Of a stretch of 64,000 bases of DNA, positions 1 to 8,812 are shown one piece after another. Numbering within the stretch: position 1 is the first letter of the stretch; every line of letters begins with the position of its first letter. The notes under the pieces were generated by a model. The model saw only the letters and a list, made by a program, of their open reading frames with translations. It made no database searches and was not told the DNA's origin. Origin of the DNA: DATJKD01 sp963728295. Lineage in GTDB: Bacteria > Pseudomonadota > Gammaproteobacteria > Steroidobacterales > Steroidobacteraceae. A program made the translations under genes and the position numbers. The stretch is taken from positions 1 to 64,000 of the forward strand of contig CAVSKB010000006.1 in NCBI GenBank assembly GCA_963728295.1, in the 5' to 3' direction.

Positions 1-2103
1 AGTACTCGCTGATCAGCGCGGGTACCGAGGGCGCCACGTTGAAGCTGGGTCGCATGAGCGCGGTGGAAAAAGCGCGCGCGCGGCCGGAGCAAGCGCTGAA
101 GCTCATCGAACTCGCCCGGGCGCAGGGACCCGTGACGGCGTATCAGGTCGCGCAGCGAGCCCTGGATATGCCGGTGGCGCTGGGCTACAGCAGCGCAGGT
201 ATTGTCCATAGCGTCGGGGCAGGCTGCGAAGGCCTGCAGCCCGGTCAGCCCGTCGCGTGCGCAGGCCAGGGCTGGGCGAGCCATGCCGAGTTCGTGAGCG
301 TTCCCCGCCGTCTCTGCGTACCGATACCGCCCGGTGTTTCGAGTGAGCACGCGGCCTGCGGGACGGTCGGTGCCATTGCGCTGCAGAGCCTGCGCGTCGC
401 GGAAGCGAGACTCGGCGAGTCCTTGGTCGTCATCGGTCTCGGGTTGGTCGGGCTGCTGGTGTGTCAGCTCGCCCGCGCCAGCGGCTGCCGTGTCGTAGGG
501 CTCGACGTCGATGCGGAGCGCGTCCGCCTGGTACAGGCTCAGCACTGGGGTGACGCGGCGCTTGCGGACGACGCGGCGATCGGGATCGTCGCCGGCCTGA
601 CTGACGGCTACGGCGCGGACGTGGTGATCGTGACCGCGGCTACCGAGGAGGCCGGGCCGGTCGCGTTGGCGGGCGAGGGCTGGCGTAAGAAGGGTCGCGT
701 GGTCGTGGTCGGCCGGACGCCGATGGTCGCGCCGCGCGAGACATACCTGTTCAAGGAGTTGTCGCTGCTGACGTCGATGGCCTTCGGCCCCGGGACCGGC
801 GATTCCCGGTACGAAGTGGAAGGCCATGACTACCCGCTGCCCTACGTTCGCTTTACCGAGGAACGCAATCTCGAGGCATTCCTTGGTCAGCTCGCCCTTC
901 GGAGTCTGGACCTGGCGCCGCTGATCACGCACCGATTTCCGGTCGCGAACGCTGCACAGGCGTTCGCCACACTGGACGCCGACGCATCGCCTCGCGGCAT
1001 CGGTGTCCTGCTGGAATACGGCGATGCCAGCGAGGCGGTGACGCATCGGACAATCGAGCTGCCGGCGGCCCGCCGCACCGCGGCGGCGGCAGAGGTCGCG
1101 ACCTGCGGCAGTTCGCTTGAGCGTAATCGGGGCCGGGAGTTTCGCGACACACGAACTGCTGCCGCTGCTCAAGGGAATCGACGTCGAGCTGCGTGGCATC
1201 GTGTCGCAGACGGGTGTCCGAGCGAAGGTGCTCGCCGGCAAGCTCGGCTTCCGCTACTGCAGCTCCGATGTGGGCGCGGTGCTCGACGACCAGGAGACCG
1301 ATGCCGTGCTGGTCCTGACACGGCACGACACCCATGCCCAGCTTGCGGATCGGAGTCGCTCGCCGCCGCAAAACATGTTTTCGTCGAGAAGCCGCTGGCG
1401 CTGAGCCTAGATGAGCTCGATCGGGTTCGCGCGGCCCGCACGGCTTCCGGGAAGCTAGTGATGGTGGGATTCAATGGCCGTGGACCGCGCCGCTCGCACA
1501 GCGCATGAAAGCGGCCTTCGCCAGCCGGACTCAACCAATCGTCGTACGTTACCTTGCCAATGTCGGTCGGCGACCGCCCGACCACTGGCTGCACCATCCG
1601 AAGGAAGGCGGTGGCGTGATCCTGGGTGAGGGCTGCCATCATCTCGATTTCTGCTGCTGGCTGGTAGACCGACCACTGCTCGGCGTGGACGTGATTCCGG
1701 TCCGCGACCGTAGTGTTTCGAATGCGGTCGACACCGTTCAAGCCGTGCTTCGGTTCATCGACGGCTCCATCGCAGAGACGTGCTTTATGCATCGAATGGC
1801 AACAAGCGCTTTCCGACCGAGACCGTAGAGGTGCTGTGCGGCGGACGGCAGGGGCGCCTGATCGACTTTCGCGTGCTCGAGAGCGCCGGGCCGAGTGGAC
1901 CCTGCGGCGCAGTCGGCGGAGCGTCTCGCGGTGGATAAGGGTCACCGGTCGCAGCTCGCGCACTTCGTCGGCGCGTGCGCCGGGACTGTTCCAGCCATTT
2001 GACGTAGAGAGCTATTTCGACAGTTCGCGGCTCGCCATCGATGTATCTATCGCGGCCAACAGCCCGTTCGAAGCGCTTGACGGAGCACCTGGCTGCGACG
2101 TGA
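1..2103 (+). pseudogene. Bi-domain oxidoreductase (zinc alcohol dehydrogenase + Gfo/Idh/MocA), 5' partial, frameshifted
   Basis: The gene is already open at base 1 (SLISAGTEG in frame), so its 5' end lies outside the window. The first part to about 1090 is a medium-chain zinc-dehydrogenase-type domain with the nucleotide-binding run VVIGLGLVGLL. From about 1117 a Gfo/Idh/MocA domain follows (SVIGAGSFATHELLP, then KHVFVEKPLAL, DHWLHHPKEGGG and ILGEGCHHLDF). This fusion is a known family in polysaccharide clusters and probably oxidises or reduces a nucleotide sugar. Single-base frame changes lie near 1100, 1350, 1490, 1800 and around 1950-2000, in both directions. The likely stop TGA at 2101-2103 overlaps the next start (GTGA). 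Decay or sequence error cannot be separated here. Confidence 0.7.
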
Positions 2104-3032
2104 CCAGCGCTTCCTCGTCACCTCGCGCGCCGGATACTTGCGATCATAGGGCTTGCGATCCTCGCGGCGGCTCTGTACTGGGCGGGAAGTGATGCTGTGC
2201 TCGCGGCGCTTTCGCGTTTGAGTGCCGCTGCGATCGCAGTCGCCGGTCATCGCGGCCGTCGTCAGCACGCTCCTCGGCGCATGGAACTGCTACCGGATCG
2301 CCGAGTTGCAAACGACATTGAGCTTCCGGAGTTTTCTACCAGTGTTTCTGGCGGTCTTGGGCCGTTGGGATCACGCTGCCGGGACAGGTCGCGGACTTAC
2401 TGACGACGCTTTGGCAACTCAAGGGCCGTTCGACTGATCTGAATTTTGTCGCCGGCCGCCTGATTGCGGACAAGGCAATCACACTGGTACTGATGCTGGC
2501 ACTTCTTTCGCTGGTGCCAGTTGCGATTGGCGCAGCCCGACCTTCTTGTCACTGCTCATCCTCGCGGGACTCGCGATCGGAATCACCGCCGTTCTGACAT
2601 TTCTCGCGTGGTGCCGGCTCCATCCAGACATGCTCTTGCGTAGTCGCCTGGGTGCGCGCGCCCTCCGGTGCTCGCAGCGGCCAACGTTCCGGCGCGGCTT
2701 GTAGTCTCCAACGCCACAGTGACAGTCGCAAGTTCCTAGCAACCGGCAGTGTGTACTGGTCTGTGCTCAAATCGATCGCGCCGGTTGCACCAACGTTCGC
2801 CACGACGACCGTCATCAGCCAGTCGGCCGGTTTGATCGCCTACATTCCCATCAGCTTCAACGGACTTGGCACCGTAGAGGTGTCCGCACTCGCCCTCTTT
2901 GGCGCCGTCGGAGTGGATTCGGCGTCAGTGCTATCGGCGTATGTGGCAATACGCGCAATCACACTGGTGACGGCCTGGCTTCCCGTCGGCGCTATCACCG
3001 CCCTGCCACCCTCGTACGTGAATCGATTGTGA
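2100..3032 (+). pseudogene. YbhN/UPF0104-family (lysylphosphatidylglycerol synthase TM-like) membrane protein, frameshifted
   Basis: Reassembling the frames gives a polytopic membrane protein of about 310 residues, the usual family size. It begins with a helix around AIIGLAILAAALYWAG, continues through VVSTLLGAWNCYRIAE, ITLPGQVADLLTTLWQ and LIADKAITLVLMLALL, and ends with the family signature region PISFNGLGTVEVSALALF. Members are proposed lipid or glycolipid flippases. Frame changes occur near 2110-2130, 2240, 2357, 2535 and 2640-2700. The start GTG overlaps the upstream stop, which suggests one operon with the oxidoreductase and the methyltransferases that follow. Function beyond the family is inference. 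Confidence 0.6.
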
Positions 3033-3150
3033 CCGTGCGCACGTCTCAAACGGCCTTAACAAGCCTCCGTAAGGTAGGATCTTGCCAGCTCGCATCTGTT
3101 GGGACCGCCAGCCAGCTTCGTCTTACGGATGATCGAGGGTATTGCGCGGG

Positions 3151-3931
3151 ATGAGCGAGATCGAGCCAGCAAAGCGGGACTCGGAGCCCGGCCTGACGGG
3201 GCGCGTAGCGGATTTCTGGTCGAGGAACGTTAACGCCGAACGGATCATGGGCCGCACTGTGAGCGCTCACGTGCGCGGCTCCGAGAATACTTTCGCGATC
3301 TGGAGGCACAGCGGTACCGCTCCCATCGCCATCTTGCCGATTGGATTTCCTCGATGCAGCCGGGCTCGCACGTCCTCGAAATAGGGTGCGGCATAGGTCT
3401 CGACAGCGCGCAAATGGCCCGCCGCGGACTGCGAGTAACCGCAATGGACCTCACGCGCGTTGGCGCAAGCACTGCGAGCGCGCGCGCTCACGCACACAAG
3501 TGGTAGCGAACTATATCTGTGCGGATGGCGAACAACTTCCCTTCCTGGACCATACCTTCGACTATGTGTACTCATTCGGTGTCATGCACCACGCTTCCGA
3601 CACGCAACGCTGCGTCGACGAAGCCTATCGTGTGCTACGCGCCGGAGGCGAAGCGTTAATCATGCTTTACCACCGACGCTCACTGAACGAGGCGGTTCAC
3701 CGCATGTTGCGCGTGCCATTCGAGGAGCGCGACGAGTTGTGTCCAGTCGTGCGGCGATTCACCAAACGCGAAGTCAGAATGATGTTTCGACGCTTTAGTC
3801 ACATGCACGTGCACGCCGATTTTGTCTATGGCGAGGGCTACGGCGCCTTGTTCCACTGGACGCCGCGAGTGCTGTATGGCGCACTTTCGCGTCTAGCGGG
3901 ATGGCACCTGATGATTCGCGCGACACGGTGA
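3151..3931 (+). pseudogene. Class I SAM-dependent methyltransferase, frameshifted
   Basis: The start is ATG at 3151. After two frame corrections (near 3285 and 3500) the product is about 260 residues. SAM motif I reads VLEIGCGIGLDSAQM; the later motif region is DGEQLPFLDHTFDYVYS followed by GVMHHASD, and then a typical EAYRVLRAGGEALIM strand. This is a Methyltransf_11-type small-molecule or lipid/sugar methyltransferase. The substrate is not evident. It sits in a run of surface-glycan genes, and the next methyltransferase starts 10 bases after its stop. Both frame changes look like single-base losses. Confidence 0.65.
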
Positions 3932-3941
3932 GGAGCTACGC

Positions 3942-4628
3942 ATGCAGTCCCAGCACTATGCCCGTGAACTCCAATACTGGGATCAGCGTGGAACGCATGA
4001 CTACGTTTCTCTCTCGCCGACTGATCGAGGCACGGATTTCATCATGGATTGGGCAGATATCGAACAGCATGAGTTGTCTGGACATCGGTGGTGGGTCAGG
4101 AATGATCGCGAGGATGCTCTCCGCCGAGCTCAGTCCATTCGCCGTTTGCCTGGACATATCACGGGAGATGTTCGGCGCAGCCCTGTACATGCCGTGCAAG
4201 GGGATGCGCTGCGACTGCCTTTCGGACGGACCGTTCGATCTGATTGTTGCAGCTGCATTTCTGCATCATCTGCCCGGGAGGGAAGCTACGGTAATTGAAG
4301 AGTGCGCGCGCGTCCTTCTCGCGCTGGCGGACGGATCGTCGGCTATGACCCCAGCCGACAGTGCATTCAAAACCGCATATTCATGGGTGACGGCCCGTTG
4401 CGACTAAAGTTTTTCAGCCCTGATGAGCGTCCCGTCGATCCGTCCGCGCTGACGACTGAGCTCGAAACCGCGGGTTTCAATTCGGTCGCGACCTATCCGT
4501 TTTCGTTTCGAAACTCACAGATTACGGCGTTTGAAGCCGTGCAGCGCTGGGTGCTTAATCCCCTGTCAGTCGGTCCGTTACGCCCGGCGCTGCAACGTTG
4601 GTTCTTCTGGTCGGCGTATCGTGCGTAG
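3942..4628 (+). pseudogene. Second SAM-dependent methyltransferase, frameshifted
   Basis: The start is ATG at 3942 (MQSQHYARELQYWD). Frame changes near 4020 and 4325 split it into three pieces that read through as one protein of about 228 residues. SAM motif I is CLDIGGGSGMIARML, followed by PFDLIVAAAFLHHLPG and an EECARVL strand typical of UbiE-like folds. The C-terminal third (DGPLRLKFFSPDERPVDP onward) is intact. The stop at 4626-4628 overlaps the GTG start of the acyltransferase at 4621, so the two genes are probably translationally coupled. The substrate is unknown. Confidence 0.6.
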
Positions 4629-5918
4629 CCAACCCTCCTCCGAACAGACTAAGCAACACAGGGTTGCTTATCTCGATGGGCTTCGCGGGGTGGCTGCGCT
4701 TCTGGTCATCTTCTGTCACGCGGCTGCAGCACTGTTTCCCGCAGTGGCTTTCGGCGGTTCCGGCGCTGGACTCAGCCACTTCCTGTATGCAACGCCGATC
4801 CTGAACATTCCCTTTCAAGGCAACTTCATGGTCTGCGTTTTCTATGCCCTTTCTGGACTTGCGCTTTCATATCAAACGCTCCTACGCGGAGAGCGAGAGC
4901 CAGCGGTCTCGGGCCTCGTGCGCAGGTACCCACGCCTGATGCTTCCCGTGCTAGCCGGCGTATTGCTCGCGGCCGGCCTGCAGGCGCTTTCGTTGCTACC
5001 CACCCGAGAAGCCGCGCAGCTCTCGGGTTCCGAGTGGTGGGGTAAATACTGGCAGTTCCAGCCGTCCCTGACTTCGGCAATGTACGAAGGAATGATCGGC
5101 GTCTTCAGGCAATCACGGTCGATCTATGATCCGCCGCTATGGACCATGCAAAACGAACTCCTCGGTTCGCTGCTTGTTTTCGCCGTGCTGCTGCTTGCGC
5201 CAAGTCGTTGGGTCCGGATTGCGATTTACGCCGTGATGATGTGGATTCTCAGGACAAGCTACCTTCTGGCGTTTGTGGGCGGGATGGCCATCTGCGAAGC
5301 GTGGATCCACTACGGAGATCGCGCGCGTCGCTGGACTCTCTTGTTCTTGCCGGTGGGCATTTACGGCCTGGTTCTGGGCTCGTACCCTATACCGAGCAAG
5401 ACAACACCCCGAGTTCTTCAGCCGCATAACTCCTGACTTCTTTGGCACCACACCCTTCAGGAGTCGATAGGTGCGCACGTCTTCGGTGCCGTACTGGTAC
5501 TTGCGAGCTTGTTGCAGTATGCCCCTTAGACGTCCGCTGCAGACGAAGGCAGCAGTTTTCCTAGGGCGTATCTCGTTTGCGATGTATATTTTGCACTTCA
5601 TCGTGCTGGGTTCTGTTGGCGCGGCCCTTCTAATCGCGCTGCGCGGCGTACTTCCATACAACGTCAATGCACTCGCCGTCCTTGTTGGTCGTAGTAGCTG
5701 TGTTGATCATCGTTTCGTGGGCATTCACCCGGCTGATCGACAAACCCATCATCGCCGCGACGAGTGAGTGCTACCGGAAACTCAAGATTTTGCTGCAGCA
5801 ATCGTTATCCGAATCCCGTCGGCGACGTGGCGTCACGTCAAAGGACGCCATCATCGCCGCGTCGACTCTTGCAGCCCCGCTGCCGAGCGCTGGAGGAAAT
5901 TCCCAGCCCGACGCCTAA
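4621..5918 (+). pseudogene. Acyltransferase 3 (OafA/YrhL-like) membrane protein, frameshifted
   Basis: The start is GTG at 4621, giving VRSQPSSEQTKQHRVAYLDG. The run YLDGLRGVAALLVIFCH is the hallmark N-terminus of the acyltransferase-3 family, with the conserved His in the first helix. Multiple hydrophobic segments follow (FMVCVFYALSGLALSY, LLVFAVLLLAP, AFVGGMAICEAWIHY, ISFAMYILHFIVLGSVG). The family O-acetylates surface sugars. Frame changes lie near 5390-5440, 5525 and 5685; reading through them restores about 430 residues, close to family length. It ends 21 bases before the convergent GT2 gene. Confidence 0.6.
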
Positions 5919-5939
5919 GGACGGCATGCACTCAAGTTG

Positions 5940-6905
5940 CTAATCTGTGCGGACGCGCGACTTAAGTTGCCGCATCCGGATCTCCTCGAGCAATATCCGA
6001 TTGGCTGCTATCAGGTCGGAGAGAACCCCGGCCGCGAAAATGATCATGGACGTGACGACCAGGATTGTCGCGAGCAGCAATGACTGCAGGTGGCCGCCGC
6101 CTACACCTCGTGCATACAGATATAGGAATCGGACGCCGAGCGCGATCCCGGGAACCAGGAACAGCGCGCCTATGAAAAAGAAGAACCGCAGGGGTTTGTA
6201 CAGGACAAAGATCCGTACGATGCTCAGCACCGACTTGTACACGTACGACGGGACGCTCTTTATTAGCCGCGACGGTCGCGTCGCGTTGTTTACCCGCACC
6301 GGGACGGACGTGATCGGGATGTTCTTACGGCCCGCCTGGATGATCGTTTCGAGCGTGTAGGTGTAGTGCCCAAAGACGTTCAGCCGGAGCGCCGCATCGG
6401 CGTGAAATGCTCTGAAGCCACATGGGGCGTCAGGCACCTGCGTGCCACTCGCCAGCCGCACGACGGCGCTGCCCAACCGCTGCAGGACCTTCTTGAGGAA
6501 CGAGAACTCGGAGATCATGGCGATAGGCCTCGCCCCGACGACGATCTGCGCGCTGCCGTTCAGAATTGGCGCGACGAGATCCGGAATCGAGCTTGCGTCG
6601 TGCTGGTTGTCCGCGTCGAGGTTGACGATCACATCGGCCCCCGCCTTGAGGCTCGCCTCGATGCCCGCCATGAACGCCTTTGCGAGGCCCTGGTTGTGCG
6701 GCAGCGAAACAATGTGATGCACGCCTGCATCGCGCGCAACGTCGACGGTCCGGTCACGACTGCCGTCGTCGATTATGAGAAACTCAACGGTGCTGAAGCC
6801 GGGCACCTGGCGTGGCAAGCTGGCTACAGTGGGGCCGAGCACCTGCTCTTCGTTGTAGCAGGGAATCTGAATAACCAGCTTCCGTGGACTGACGACCGTG
6901 TTCAT
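5940..6905 (-). CDS. GT2 glycosyltransferase, dolichyl/polyprenyl-phosphate mannose synthase type
   Basis: The product is 321 residues and intact. A GT-A fold is shown by QIPCYNEEQ near the N-terminus, the IIDDGSRDRT nucleotide-binding strand and NLDADNQHD, the DXD-like catalytic/metal site. Two C-terminal hydrophobic segments (around residues 232-258 and 275-302) anchor it, as in ArnC and bacterial DPM-like enzymes. Such enzymes load a sugar onto a polyprenyl phosphate at the inner membrane. It is transcribed divergently from the GT-C-like gene at 7040, whose family uses exactly that kind of donor, so the pair may act in sequence. The sugar is unknown. Confidence 0.8.
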   Translation of the reverse strand: MNTVVSPRKLVIQIPCYNEEQVLGPTVASLPRQVPGFSTVEFLIIDDGSRDRTVDVARDAGVHHIVSLPHNQGLAKAFMAGIEASLKAGADVIVNLDADNQHDASSIPDLVAPILNGSAQIVVGARPIAMISEFSFLKKVLQRLGSAVVRLASGTQVPDAPCGFRAFHADAALRLNVFGHYTYTLETIIQAGRKNIPITSVPVRVNNATRPSRLIKSVPSYVYKSVLSIVRIFVLYKPLRFFFFIGALFLVPGIALGVRFLYLYARGVGGGHLQSLLLATILVVTSMIIFAAGVLSDLIAANRILLEEIRMRQLKSRVRTD

Positions 6906-7039
6906 TAGTACTCCGCTCTCCGGGCGTCTCCCATGCCCACCAACAGCACCGCGACGCTCAGCCTAGATACACTCAGAATATGTTCAACAGGACGCGCAGC
7001 GTCACATTTTTACGCCGGCAGCGCTATTAGCATGGGCCT

Positions 7040-8791
7040 ATGGAGAACACATCCCAAGTGACCGGCGCTCAACCCGCCAATGCCATTGAACGTGCAACTG
7101 CTGCCATTGCTGACGCAGGCGTTGAACTGGCACTATCAGCCGCCGCCGTCGCGGCGTGCATTGGGTTGTTGATTTACAAGATCGCCCTCGTCCGCCTCAT
7201 CAACATTAACTGGGACGAGTTCGCCTTTCTGAGCCTGGTCTACGAGTTGTCTCGCGGCGAACTGACGGCACTGATGCAGGGTTCCTTTACGCACCTGTTC
7301 ACCTGGTTGCCGCGGGTGGCTGGTGACGAAATTGAACAGATCGTCGTTGCACGCTACGTGATGGTGGCGCTACTTGCTCTGACCGCCTGGCTTATTTGGC
7401 GCCTGGCGTGCGTCTGGCTTCAGGGGTTTGCAGCGCTCGTACCCGTATTCGTCTATCTCTCCAACATGGCGGTGCTCGAGCACGGCGGGTCGTTCCGCTT
7501 CGATTCGATGCTGGCCCCGTTGAGCGTGGCACCGTTGGTGCTATTGCTGGCCCCCGGTTCCGGTCAGCGACGGGACTGGCTGGCGGGTGGTCTGCTGGGC
7601 ATTGGTTTTGCAGTGTCCGTAAAGGTCGTGCTCTTTGCGCCTGTCGTAGCCGCAACGGTATTGCTGAGTCGACCGAGTGACAGCGGAACCTTTATCGACT
7701 GGCGTGAGGCAACGCGCACACTGGCGCGCGTTGCTATTGCAGCAACCGTCCTTGCGACAGTGCTCATTGGTCTGCACTGGCTTGCAATCTCGCCCGTCCC
7801 CTCGGATTCGGTGACCGGTTTCGCCGGTTCTGTGGCGAGAAAGACCTTGCTGGACGTGCCGTGGTTTCCGCGCTTCGATTTCTTCGCGCGCTCCTTTGAC
7901 TGGCAGCCCTATCCTTGGCTTCTGATCGCGTTAGGTGCGGTTGTTGCGCTGGTACGCCGGGACTTCGGTATCGCCGTGCTTGGATTGTCACTGCTCCCGC
8001 TCGCGTTCTATCGCAATGCGTTTCCCTACTACTACGTCGTGATGCTTGCGCCAGCCAGCGTAATGGCCGGCTATGCTGTCGCGCAGATCTGGGCGTTTGT
8101 TCGCCCTCACGCAAGCGCTGTGGTTTCAAATTCGCTTATCGCGGCCCTTGGGGTTGGGTTGTTGATTCAGGCTCTCCAATTCGCAAGCCTGCTGGCGTTC
8201 GACGACCAGATCCTTCAGCGGCAGATCGTAGCGGCCGCGCACCGCATTTTTCCCGAACCAGTGAATTACATCGACCGCTGCGGGATGGTCCCGTCGTTCC
8301 GCAAGATCAACTTCTTCATGAGTACCTGGGGCATGGAGGATTACCGGTCACGCAATGAGCCGTTCGTGCCCAAAGCTCTCAGTGACCACCGGCCTGCTTT
8401 TGTGCTTTTGAATACTCAGGCTCTCGATCCAAATTACACCGGACCTGGTGGGCTCTTGCCGCACGACCGGGAGCTCCTTGGTAAGTACTACGTCGAGTAC
8501 TGGGGGCCGATTCGTGTCGCCGGAGCGCGAGGTTTGCTCCAAACGTCCGGCCCGGTTGCGGTGACGGTGCCCTTTGCCGCCGATTACCGCCTTGTGACGG
8601 CTGAACCCATCCTTGTGAACGGCGAGCTTCGCAGGGACGGAGACCTGATAGCTGTGACGACAGAGGGCGTGACCGCCGAACGCGCGGCTGGCGCCAGCGG
8701 CCAGGCCCAGGCGTTTGCTCTATTCCTGGCGTCAGCGAAGCCGGCGCCGCGCAGTGAACCTCCCCGGTGGCCGATCTTTCGAGGATTGTAG
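7040..8791 (+). CDS. GT-C / GT39-like polytopic glycosyltransferase
   Basis: The product is 583 residues and intact, starting at ATG 7040 (MENTSQVTGAQPANAIER). About ten hydrophobic segments span residues 30-390. The first periplasmic loop carries NINWDEFAFLSLVYELSRG, with the acidic pair (D-E) expected at the catalytic position of polyprenyl-phosphate-sugar transferases (ArnT/PMT/GT39). The last 170 residues form a soluble periplasmic tail. It would transfer a sugar from a lipid-linked donor to a periplasmic acceptor. Its neighbour on the other strand is a GT2 that could make that donor. Family assignment rests on topology and this motif. Confidence 0.65.
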   Translation: MENTSQVTGAQPANAIERATAAIADAGVELALSAAAVAACIGLLIYKIALVRLININWDEFAFLSLVYELSRGELTALMQGSFTHLFTWLPRVAGDEIEQIVVARYVMVALLALTAWLIWRLACVWLQGFAALVPVFVYLSNMAVLEHGGSFRFDSMLAPLSVAPLVLLLAPGSGQRRDWLAGGLLGIGFAVSVKVVLFAPVVAATVLLSRPSDSGTFIDWREATRTLARVAIAATVLATVLIGLHWLAISPVPSDSVTGFAGSVARKTLLDVPWFPRFDFFARSFDWQPYPWLLIALGAVVALVRRDFGIAVLGLSLLPLAFYRNAFPYYYVVMLAPASVMAGYAVAQIWAFVRPHASAVVSNSLIAALGVGLLIQALQFASLLAFDDQILQRQIVAAAHRIFPEPVNYIDRCGMVPSFRKINFFMSTWGMEDYRSRNEPFVPKALSDHRPAFVLLNTQALDPNYTGPGGLLPHDRELLGKYYVEYWGPIRVAGARGLLQTSGPVAVTVPFAADYRLVTAEPILVNGELRRDGDLIAVTTEGVTAERAAGASGQAQAFALFLASAKPAPRSEPPRWPIFRGL

Positions 8792-8812
8792 CCCGCCAGA
8801 CCAGGACCGGGT

